A stretch of DNA of 64,000 nucleotides from Paragonimus westermani (Eukaryota > Platyhelminthes > Trematoda > Plagiorchiida > Troglotrematidae), in NCBI GenBank assembly GCA_008508345.1, contig QNGE01001032.1, positions 124,824 through 188,823 on the forward strand. The letters are read 5' to 3'. The first letter of the stretch is position 1; every line of letters begins with the position of its first letter. Made by a program: the position numbers and the translations under genes. Positions 41,201-53,200 of the stretch are shown here, in pieces. The notes beneath the pieces are model-generated. The model ran no database searches, had not been told where the DNA came from, and saw nothing but the letters and a program-made list of their open reading frames with translations.

Positions 41201-44200
41201 TTTGAGACCTGGCCCTGAGTACATAGTACCTGTAGTGATTAGCTAGCTCAGTTGGCTGTAAGCTGTCGTCTGATAAACTTGAGACTCTCGCCTCGTCTTC
41301 TAACGTGCTTGTCGGGGTGCAGGGTTACACTGTGAACAGTTACACACAGCTTGCGGTGTACAACGTGAATTGGTGTTTCATAGGATTAGGGAACTCTTAG
41401 CGAGCTGCGTTCCAAACCTGACCGTGTAGCCTATTTTATTCGTCATGGATTCGCAGAAACTTTTAGCTTCGTCACTTACGAAAATAATAGAAACAACGGT
41501 TCACTGATATACGTTCAACAATCAGGGTTCCTATACGCTACCCTGATCCCCCACCTCTCGTGTTTTGTTAAGACGTTTGCGATTAGCCGTTTCAAACCAG
41601 CATCTTTTGTGCAGAAAAAACTACGTGACAGTCATGGACTTCTTCAGATGCACCAATTTAGCGCAGTTGTCCTTCAGCCCGTTTTAGTTGTTTTTGATAC
41701 AGTATTTGTTGTTATTCATTCCTACTCCCTTAGTCTCAACTATTATTTTCGTTTTGTTGTACGGTACTGAAACGACGATACCAAACGTTTGCTTTCACCA
41801 GTGTTCCGCCCCTAACTACTTTATTCGGAGTCTTGTAAGAAATCATTTGTTACGACAAAATATCATTGCTTCACCTCAAACGTCACACAGTCCGAATAAC
41901 GATAACCAGAACACCGCTGGAGAGTAACGTTATCAATGACCGTTTTGGAAATCCTGCTGTTATAGAGTTGGGTAGGGTTTTAGGTGTGGGTAGAAGTGGG
42001 CGACGTAATAGTTGCGCAAAAACAATTACAGGGCTTCTGTAACTTCTCTGTCATCACAGAATAGGACTGTGTAATCAAACAGTGCTCCTTATCACGTTTG
42101 CTGTCTCAGTAGCTTGCATTGGTTGGGCGGAACTTTGTAGACCGAAGAAAAATCCTGCTTGAGATGAATACAGTGATCTCTAATGACAAGACGTACAGCT
42201 ACTGCGCCGTTATTAGACCCAGCAGAAAATCAACAGCTCAGTGCAGCTCGGTTGTTTCAGTGTGTTGGTGATCCCGATTAGACGATAGACTAGCTTCTTC
42301 CGTTGCAATCCGGGCAACAAGCTAACTTCCATGACTTCGGGCAACGTCCTCCTTTTGAAATTTCACCTCCCTGTTGGCTGGCTTAATAGTCAGAAGGTCT
42401 CGCTGATTGCTGTCTGGAATCGTGACCGTTGCTCCTTCCTGAGAAGATTCCAGGTCAGCCCGTTGACTGACAAGTTGTTCATTCGGAGTTTTGTATCAGA
42501 AATGAGTTGCGTCTGGTTCTAGTATCACCGATGACTTGTGGCATCGAAGAGATCAGTGATTACTATCATCGACGGAGTTCAAATAGGTTTATTGAAACAC
42601 TGGTATCTTTGTGTTGCAGTCAGGTGCTAACATCTACTACTGTTCAGCTAGTGCGTTTTTTGATAATGCACAGGCGCGAGTAGTTTTCAGTAAAGTAAAC
42701 GTCCGAGGCCTGCTATTGCGGACAGCGAAGCTGATCGTCTAAGTACTGATCAGGAACGTCTTAGGTCAGTTAGTTAGAAAGCACACTACCCCATACGAAA
42801 TGGACCACAATGGTCCGTATGTACCTAATGCCACAGCACGTAGCTCGTGGACCAGAAAGCCCAGCTTTTAGGCAGAGGAATTACTTTGCGTATCAAGGCA
42901 CCACATACCTAAAACAAATTTCTGATGCCGGTCAACAGTACATCTGTCTTGAGGTGAATTCCAGTTCCCAGATTCCCATGTGGCTTATATGGAGGGCAGT
43001 TGATGTCGCCTTCAGAAATGGAGGCAGTACGACACACTGACCTCCGCATTAGAGCACACGGCCATAAGCTGCTAGCGCAACGCCTCATCACTGTAGCATC
43101 GCTACCATTGGTCTAGAGACCGTCTGATCGAAATTAAAATATGGCATAATCTGGTTACAACTAACGCTGTAAAACGGGGATGCAACAAGTAAGTATGGAG
43201 CCCCTAGACCACTCAAACCACTGTGAAGGGTTCCAGCTACACCTGGAAATACTCCATCTCCACCTAATTCAGCATTCTGGAAATATAGAAGATTGATAAC
43301 CCGTCTTGCTCCACAATGCCCCCGACCCCAGTATCGGGCGCAGCCAGGACTAATCACGTGCATATGGATGTCGACAGCCGTACTCTCATCCACCGGTCTA
43401 CGACAAGTTATACGAAACTACATACAGTGGCCTCATTCTCAACTGTTCATTTTTAGTCACCCTGTTTCTTCATCGTAGAAAATAATCGTAATTCAATGGC
43501 GAGCTTTGGGATAAAGTGAGGACAGTACTACTGACGGTTCATGAGTTACTTACGGTTGTCTTAATTGTTAACTGTCCCCACACCGGTCAGCCAACAGTAT
43601 TGACCGTGGTCTCGTGTATGTCCATCAAGCCAAGCAGGGAACTCGCTCAAGTATATTTTCATGGCCTGGAAAACGTATTTTTGTGATCTGATTGACAAGC
43701 TGACCTCTAAGTAGCGTTTAAATAGTGCTGTCAATTGATATTCAAGCTGGTTCCTCGTGTGGTAAGAGACATTTACACCAAATTGGTACACAAGGACCGT
43801 AGATAATCTATAAAAAAAATCCTGTCATTAGTAGCTTACAATACTTCTAGCGACATTTACAATCGCGATAAAGGGGAATTATCCGGATAGTTTTCAGACA
43901 GCAAACTAATCGACGTTGGCTGTTGTAACACACAAAATTCAAGAATTTATGAATGCGACTAACAAAACCTAGTTTGAAAGTGGGAAGCAACTATTGCATT
44001 TCAAATATGCCCACTACAATGGTGAGAATAAAGACCTATGGGCAAATATGTTTTTGATAATTCATCTTCAAGCCGGTACAATTATATAAGGAGATAGTAG
44101 ATTTAGCTCGAGATATCGATCAAACTTGCTACAGAGATATTAGGTCACTGGCCAGTCATTTGGCGATGGCTTGATTGGTCAGTTACGTCACGCTTGTCCA

Positions 44201-47200
44201 TCGGTTTGACCGCGCCGGTTGGCCATCGATCCGATGGATTCGTGGCCAGGGTAGGTGCAGCACCTGGACAAACCGTTTTTGAAGAGATAATATCGGGTCG
44301 ATCAGCCTTATTCCGATGGCCTCGGCAGTACAAAGTGTTCTAATTCGGACAGTTTTTGGTGGGTTTTCTGACGCGCAATATACTACTTTGAAGGCTTCGT
44401 CAGTTTTCACCTGGTGCCCACTTTGAACCAGATAAGCGAGCATAGTACTGTTGACCGATCGTGATTCGCCGTGTCTCAGCCACCGCGGATGGTGTTTTCA
44501 GATTTGTTTCGAAAGCTCTCTTGACTTTCGACCAGTATGACCTGTTCCACAGGAACAAGTGAATGAGTAGGTACACATGGATGAAGTCTGAACTGTCAGT
44601 CTACCTTCGTCATAAAACCTGGGAATGGGGGATGTGGAGAATTGAATACGGAGTTCAACAGTAGCGTAAGTCCTTCTGATTGTCTACGTGAGCTTATTTA
44701 TCAGCCATTTTACTGCAATGTCACCTTTAGACCGCACTCGAATAAACATGGGTTACTTTTTTACCTCATGTACTTAAGGTTTAGATGATATTCTGATCAT
44801 GTTTCTGGCGATAAATCACTCCGGGTAGCCGTTATCATGAAGTAAGTTCTGTATGAATTCGAGTTGATTTTCTACCGTATCCGTCAAACAAATTTTGTAT
44901 GCTCTAACAGTCAGGCAGCATACTAGGTTTCTGTTCTTTTTTTTGGGGGGGGGGGGGAGGGTACAAAACTGTGGAAGTTTGTGTACTGACCAGCCCATGT
45001 AGCCTTGCGATGAACCCTACGTTGAATAGTTGCGTTTATTCGTTGATGTAAACAAACATCTCGTTTTCAGCCTCCTCCTCAAGTGTAAACTTAAGTCATT
45101 AGTGGGTGCGATTGAATGTGTGACTGAATGTGTACATATTAGTATCCGAATTGGCTGCGATAAATACATCGCCTACGTATCGGTGGTATTGACTGACATG
45201 GCTGATGGTGGATTGTGGCGCGGTGCGTTCAAGCTTCCCCATGAATATATCGGTCAGGAGAGATCAGAGTGGGGATCCCATTGCTACGCCATCTGTCTGT
45301 CTATAGAAAACACCGTTGAACACCCGTTGTGTATTGAAAGCGCCACGGAGCAAGAGTTCCTTCAATTTCAATGGTGGTAACCCAATATCGATTCCGCTGT
45401 CAGACCCGTAGTCACAAATACAAGTGACAGTTTCTAGCAGCGGTATGTTTGCGGATAAAAGCACTGTTTCCAATGAGCATGATTTCTGTGAAGTCATGTT
45501 AACGTTCTGTATGCAATCAACCAATTTAAACGTACCACTTAGAGNTTCCGATGGCCTCGGCAGTACAAAGTGTTCTAATTCGGACAGTTTTTGGTGGGTT
45601 TTCTGACGCGCAATATACTACTTTGAAGGCTTCGTCAGTTTTCACCTGGTGCCCACTTTGAACCAGATAAGCGAGCATAGTACTGTTGACCGATCGTGAT
45701 TCGCCGTGTCTCAGCCACCGCGGATGGTGTTTTCAGATTTGTTTCGAAAGCTCTCTTGACTTTCGACCAGTATGACCTGTTCCACAGGAACAAGTGAATG
45801 AGTAGGTACACATGGATGAAGTCTGAACTGTCAGTCTACCTTCGTCATAAAACCTGGGAATGGGGGATGTGGAGAATTAAATACGGAGTTCAACAGTAGC
45901 GTAAGTCCTTCTGATTGTCTGCGTGAGCTTATTTATCAGCCATTTTACTGCAATGTCACCTTTAGACCGCACTCGAATAAACATGGGTTACTTTTTTACC
46001 TCATGTACTTAAGGTTTAGATGATATTCTGATCATGTTTCTGGCGATAAATCACTCCGGGTAGCCGTTATCATGAAGTAAGTTCTGTATGAATTCGAGTT
46101 GATTTTCTACCGTATCCGTCAAACAAATTTTGTATGCTCTAACAGTCAGGCAGCATACTAGGTTTCTGTTCTTTTTTTTGGGGGGGGGGGGGAGGGTACA
46201 AAACTGTGGAAGTTTGTGTACTGACCAGCCCATGTAGCCTTGCGATGAACCCTACGTTGAATAGTTGCGTTTATTCGTTGATGTAAACAAACATCTCGTT
46301 TTCAGCCTCCTCCTCAAGTGTAAACTTAAGTCATTAGTGGGTGCGATTGAATGTGTGACTGAATGTGTACATATTAGTATCCGAATTGGCTGCGATAAAT
46401 ACATCGCCTACGTATCGGTGGTATTGACTGACATGGCTGATGGTGGATTGTGGCGCGGTGCGTTCAAGCTTCCCCATGAATATATCGGTCAGGAGAGATC
46501 AGAGTGGGGATCCCATTGCTACGCCATCTGTCTGTCTATAGAAAACACCGTTGAACACCCGTTGTGTATTGAAAGCGCCACGGAGCAAGAGTTCCTTCAA
46601 TTTCAATGGTGGTAACCCAATATCGATTCCGCTGTCAGACCCGTAGTCACAAATACAAGTGACAGTTTCTAGCAGCGGTATGTTTGCGGATAAAAGCACT
46701 GTTTCCAATGAGCATGATTTCTGTGAAGTCATGTTAACGTTCTGTATGCAATCAACCAATTTAAACGTACCACTTAGAGTGAGGGGGCAATCGTCTTTCG
46801 GACGGGGTCCAGTAGTTTCACTATCCACTTCGCCGTTGAGTGGCAAGGTGAATTCATCGTATCAAGTATCGGACGAACCGGTACACCAGGTGTGTGGACT
46901 CTTAGTAGTCCATGTAGACGGGGTATAGTAGAACCCTGTGATCGTAGTTGCTAATAAGTCGCAGGGGTTATCAGCTTCTCATTCTTTAATGACCTAAGAC
47001 ACTTAGTGCTCTGAGGTTTGACATACTCGGTTTTGTCCTCTTCTTTGGGAACTGGTCTGTAAGAAAATCATTCACTTTCTCGATGTAATCGCTTCCATCT
47101 AGGATGAAAATTCCAGCTCCTTTATCTGATTTGCTGAGGAGGTTATCTGGATTCTGTTGAAGCATCTTAAATGAGTCTATGTGCTCCTTAGTTAAAGGCC

Positions 47201-50200
47201 CTCTCTGTCTCGAAATGCTTTTGCAGTATAGCTGGAAGCAGTTAACAAGTGTAGTTTTAAGTAACTCAAGGTCATCTGATGAACGCAGGATTAAATCTTG
47301 CATTTGACCAAGTAGATTCTCGAATTGCACCTCAAGTTCTAGACGCTCTTTCTTACGTTGTGGGCAGCAAAACTTAGAACCGAGTGGGAGCGTCTCGATT
47401 GTGATACGATGAAAATGTAAAGTGGAAAGGTTGTGTACTTACCATTCTGATTAACTTGGAAATTCTGCTTGAGGCCTGACAAAACAGAGACTGTGCGATA
47501 GTGAAGCTCGTTTTTTCTGAGTCCGTCTGGCAACCACTTGTTACACGAAAGCCATAAACAACTCCACTGTTAATCGCCACTGCGTTACATTTCGCTGAAA
47601 TTCGACAATTTCTTCGCGATGGGTATCAAGTTGATTCAGACTGTAGTGTCTCAGTGCTACGCTTATTATTTCGACACGGTACCTGCGTAGGGCCTGCCGA
47701 AATTACTTCGGGTATTCGTTGTGATCAATGCAGTCAGTGATGAATTTGATCGGTTCCTTCGATTCTGTCAGACGAGTGGTGAACTTCAGGTACTGGTTGA
47801 GCGTCTTAACCACTCTGGACTCCTTGGTTAATGTCAGCGTCTTGCATTGCGACTTCATGAGAATCTGACGGTTCTGCTGCTCTTGTCACCTATCTTTACA
47901 ACATCGGATTCAGCAACTTTAGTTAGTCGAAACTGACTGTCGAAACTAAGACACCATCTTTCTTTGTGGTCACAATCAGAATGATTCATGGGGACGAATT
48001 CACATCGGTGTAGTGCATTCTTTCACTGTTTGATCAACGACACCTGGAATCACGTCCATAAAACCACATGATGGAATACCGCATTTCAAGGAGACCGGTT
48101 TATTTAATGTTTCCAAGTTTACTGGATATATTTTTATAACGCCCGCCACAATAATAAGTGGTCCAGCGGATAATTTAATTTGGAAGAGATCCAAATGTGA
48201 AGAATCTCGGTTTCCGTCTGATGGGAATCAGCGACAGAAACAACATACACACATACAGCAACGGCTCCAACAGCTGAGCTATGATGCCATGCTAGGGGTT
48301 CAGAAGTGCCACATTTGGACTCTGTTACCCTTCCTTGATACTATCTGAAATCCACCATCTGAAATCCACCACGTGATTCGGGGATCGACTGCCCCGACAA
48401 GATTCCTCAAACTACTTGATGATAATTCCAGTTCACAGCCCGGCAATTGCGTTGGTGTATTCTAGCGTCCCATGGCCGCTGTCGTCACAGTGTCCCTTTG
48501 ATAGCACATCTTGCGGAAACCTGTAAACAAAAAAGCTAGCCTTATCAACGACCTTACCTGTAAGTCTGTGTTTTCAGCACAAGCAGGCAATCGGTCTCTC
48601 ATGTACCCCTCCAGTTTCTAACCAAATTTTATGTGAAGTGTCCACGTCCATCTATATTTCATATACAAAATGTTTTCCACTGAGTTCCATCACTTATTCC
48701 AAAATGAAGCCGGTAATGAAACACTGTTCCGCTCAACAGTCTGCTGAAGGAGTCGCATTCAGATAAGTCATACTTGAGATGGATAACTCTCACTATTGAT
48801 GCAAATAAATCATATTTGAGATGTATAGTTTTCACTATTCCGGTGTCACCGTTTTCTTAACGTAGCAGACCAGATGCAGTTTAGATGCTTGCAGTCAGTG
48901 CCAACTTTTTCGCTCATTTATAATCTAAAGTCTATCACGAGCACAGTTGTCTATGATCCTCAACTAAGTGTTATGCAGTGCGTATAACAGTACAGCTGAT
49001 ACTTTTAGCACCTGAATCGTTCTCTAGTGAAAAACACTATCACTCATTTCTGTTGTTGTATGAGGCAGATTCGTTTGTGAATATTATGTTTTATGCGTTC
49101 GGTAACTGAGGGGCAGATCTAAACGTGAGGAAGACGGTGCACCAGAAGCGACTATCGGCATAGTGTGTACGCATTACGAGGGAAGTGGCACCAAGGCGAA
49201 TGACAAGGATACTGCTGCCTAGTGTGTGTGAATACGCGTCAGCCGGCCTAATGAGTGTGCGCGTTCGTGGTCCTATATTTCAGCATAGCTTGTACGGGAT
49301 TTTATGCAATAAAAAACTTCGCAGGCCAAGCATCTTTTATGGTCACATCACTATTAAAACCTACATCCAAAAAGTGGACAACCCAGTGCAATTGCACAAA
49401 TTGCCTCTAATGTATGCCATACTAAGCCTGTTATCACAAGACCATCTGCTTCATTGACACGACGGCCAAAAGCGCTTAACAACCTGTATTGTGTCTTACC
49501 ATCTCCATTGTCAGGCGTCGTCTTGTTTCTACCCCATTGACATGGTGAGCGTGTTTGAGACTGATCACTTGCCACAGGCTGAAAAACACCTCAAAATTGT
49601 GAGCTTCTAATACTAATGTTGTCACTCCTAGTGTCGTGAAAAGACGCCGACTAACAGCAGAAGGTGGTTTTTGCTCGAACAAAACAGTCAGCTAAAGAGT
49701 AGAAAGTGAGGAATTATTGATCTCGGTGGAGGCATTCTTGACGAATGGAAAAGAAAACGCTGATCAGGTGGTGTGCTGAGCAATCGTCACACAAGTGACG
49801 CCAGTGAAGGAGAATTCTTAGTTCAGCACAATCATCAAATGCATGCTAAATTTTTCGTCCACAGCTTCTTGAAGTATGTTGCTTTCTTTCTGTGAAGGCG
49901 ATGCATTTCCTTTTCTAGCAGAGAGCAACGCAATTGACGAAGACTTTTAGAATCATAGATTACTGTGCTTCTAGGAAGTGACTGTAAACTTTTCAACAGC
50001 GAGGCAAAAGTCATTTCAAAATTCAGTGCAATCCGATTAGTGGTCACAAAACGTACTCTAATTCCTTATCGTAGATAATAAAATTGTCCACCCAGAGTAT
50101 TCACAATAAGAGAATAGTCCTGTATGTATTCCTTGGATTAGAATATAACAAACGTTTGGTCTGCCAAAATTGATTGTCGACCCTGCTCGTACGTTCTGCC

Positions 50201-53200
50201 TTTCTCTACGAAACCATTTAAGATATCTTCACCACGGTTTTTTCTGTCTGCCCGACCAGAACCATGGGACATTTAACTACATGTGGCTTTTGCAGTTTTT
50301 TCACTGAATATGAAAATAATGTACTTTTTTACTCCTGGAGCAAAGCACGTTGTTATGAACCCTGCTTTTAGAGAAAAATATGCAGACCGTGTCCGTTTGC
50401 CAACATGTTAAATGAATATTTCTCGAGGACATATTTTGTGACCAATTCGAATCTGTTTCTCTGCAAACCTGATTTCAAGTGTAATACTCTCAATGAAGAT
50501 CATTTTAAGTGGCTGAGCCTGACTTCTCGTCTTATTCTTGTAAGCCGTTACAGTAGGGTAATTTAAACACTGCATTTCAATTGTGATTTCATTCTTATCA
50601 CGTCTGATGCAAATTTTGGGCGATAGTCCAGTGAATGGCAAATTCAAGCGGACTGTTCATGATAAACGATTGGTGTGCTGTCTTGTAAGGACTTCTTCAA
50701 AATATCAGACCTGAACAGTTGGACAAGTTAGCTTAGATCTTTACGTGAAATCGTGAATGAATTGATGGTTTACATCTATGTGAAGTGAAAACGTTGCTTC
50801 ATCAACATCTAACTACAAATCACTCATATTTGAGGGTGGCCGACATTATAGTTATGTCGCGTTTGCCAACAATGCTAGATTAGATAAAACATGGCGAAAA
50901 TATACAAAAACGCCGGATTAATACTGTCGTGTATAATCTTACTTTTATCAGTTCTGCTTCAATGTAAGGTTCGTTTGTGAATAGGAAACCGTGGTTGATT
51001 GTCGGCAAGTTCTCATCGTATTGCCTAGTCCTCTCCAGCTGAATCAACACCTCATCCAGAGGCATCATACCAGAATTGCCGAAATATCTTGAGGGAAATG
51101 GAGTTCTGTTGACCTGATATAGATTAGCTGCAAACACTGGACCATTAAGCTCACCGTTGAGAGCCAAATGGGACGATTTTTGAAGAAGTAGTTCGGGCAG
51201 ACCTAGTGTCAAGTGAAGCCACGTAAAAAACCACAGGTTAGTGGCGGTCTATTGCAGAGCACCTTTCTGATACTGAATTAAAGTGCCGTGGTGAATTCAG
51301 TAGTTTTAAGTAGTACTGTAACACGCGACCGAAACTAGTTAGTGTGCACGAATCGAATTTGAAGTGGTAATCGTTGAAAGGTTGTTTCGTTCACGTTTCA
51401 GACCGCTACGTCAACGTTGTGCACGAGGATCTCGACAGTCAGACAAACAAGCAGGACACCTGTATTTAAACGTAACTCCCTTATACCTTTTTACCCTTAT
51501 CCTTTTTATTATTCTAATATTGCGCGTGTTGCGTAATACATCTTCGGTCATAGTTTCTGTCTGCTCTTCTGGTTGCATGTTACAGTAAAACTGAAGTCGA
51601 TAACTCAGCGCAAACAGGATAAACAACTCACCTACATAATCGGTCACACCAAACTCGCAACCCTTAGTTGGTCGGGCTCTGTTTAGTGGTCAAATGCTAC
51701 TTAGAACTTCACGACGATGTATAGATTTAACAATCATGATATATATCTCAATGAGCTGAATTAAATTAAAAATAAATACTAACCGTAAACTGACGTTGAA
51801 ATGAAAATTGTGCCCGTAAGCCTGTTCGATTGCTCTACTTAAGCCAAGGATGGCAGAAGTTGCCTAAGATCTACTTAAAGAGATTTCTGAGCCTCGTATA
51901 TAAGGAGGGACAACCGGTCTGTGTAATAGTGTGCGAGATCTTATGACTCAATAGTCTGAGCACATTTCTAACACAGTTGTATCCCGGATATCCCACTGAA
52001 GAAATTAAGTCAGCGAAATTCTCTCCTTTGTGATCACAGTCTCACAGCATTTCTCATACGCTACTTTTACGTATTGGAACCAACGACTATACTGAGTGAT
52101 TGTCACGAAAGCCGAAATTCTACCACTCTCTCTTTGTGATATCAGGACATGCCTGTGGGCGCAATGTGTTTTCGCCTTAGCCATTGGATGTAACGCGAAC
52201 TTCCTGTTTAAATGCACGTTTTTGTGTCTAGGATGAACTAACTAGTTATGCATAACAAACGATAACCTGATATCAGCAAAGTTATTTGTTGGAACACAGG
52301 GCAGAAGGTTGCACGCACACCGAACACACGCATCCAGATGACTTGATGAAATACTATAATCTGGAAATAAAATTTGGATACTGTAAAACTTCAAAGAGAA
52401 ATTTCGTAGGCCTAGATGGAAAGTTACTGTTATTTAGTGCAAGACCTTCAAAAGTAACTGGTAAATGGCAGACCCAATCAGAAACAAGATACACATACAC
52501 AGGCTTTCCAATCATTTTCCGAGGAATAGTGTGGCAGATTTATGATTCTAGATGAGACCCAACTGTGAAAAGTCAGCGCTTCAGCTGGATTCGAACCAGC
52601 AACAGACACAGCATGCACCAACGCGNGAGGCATGCTGTGTCTGTTGCTGGTTCGAATCCAGCCGAAGCGCTGACTTTGCCGAGGAGTTGACAAATATTTC
52701 GTTTGTTGCACACAAAACATCAGACGTTCACTTTTAGTTATCTATTTAGCTCAGTTGAAAATAAGGGATATGGGTAATCATTTTTCATGTCTACTACGGA
52801 GTAACCGGACGGAATTTTTGTGATGGGCGACAGAGCTTACAACATACTGAATCTACGGAAGCGACACCTTATGATATGTTTCACGGTAAGGAAGTCTAAT
52901 TCGAAATGAAGAGCAACTGATAGCGTTAGGTAAGGCAGTCTACGTTTGGCTACATACAGTGATTTTATTGCGTTTACTGTGAGATGTGCCCACTAAGCTA
53001 CTCATGCCTGAGGCTATACGTCAACAAATTCTGCTAACAGATTAATGGTTTAACCACTAACCTATTCATTTTTGTTGACAAGATATATACCAGCTTACAG
53101 TCTTCTAGGAAATGTTTTTCAAAAACGTCCAGGAAAACAGAAGTGCGGGCATTCAACTTACATGGCAGGGAATCATTTTTGGTACACGTATCTTATAGAG

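Larger units (their letters stand above)
44183..47580 (-). pseudogene. Penelope-like retroelement, broken, containing an assembly duplication
   Basis: Minus strand, N to C. 46986-47330 has MLQQNPDNLLSKSDKGAGIF followed by ILDGSDYIEKVNDFL, the N-terminal RT segment of the family. 46499-46846 has GVFYRQTDGVAMGSPL, the Q-x-x-G-x-x-MGSPL palm motif. About 46390-46420 in another frame has RYVGDVFIAANSDTNM, the YVDD site with the first aspartate changed to glycine. 46051-46233 has TVENQLEFIQNLLHDNGYPE. 44183-44443 has GHQVKTDEAFKVVYCASENP, TAEAIGIRLIDPIL and SLQKRFVQVLHLPWP, the end of the protein. Frames shift several times and the catalytic site is lost, so the element is dead. The middle of the element appears twice because of the block described at 44311-46779. 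Confidence 0.82.
40820..50942 (-). other. Intronic interval between the fourth ATD exon and the S1 candidate
   Basis: 10.1 kb, donor GTAAGATT next to 50943. It holds the large Penelope-like element (44183-47580) with the duplicated block and gap, and a SINE at 48135-48400. A minus-strand frame at 43561-43791 (with LEYQLTALFKRYLEVSLSI) is protein-like but matches nothing. The sequence GCTAGCTCAGTTGGC at about 41242 resembles a tRNA D arm but no tRNA folds around it. The rest is featureless. Confidence 0.5.

Noticed and set aside
41230..41330. tRNA-like AGCTAGCTCAGTTGGCTG
   Set aside because: It resembles a D arm, but no T arm with TTCGA at the right spacing and no acceptor stem can be drawn.
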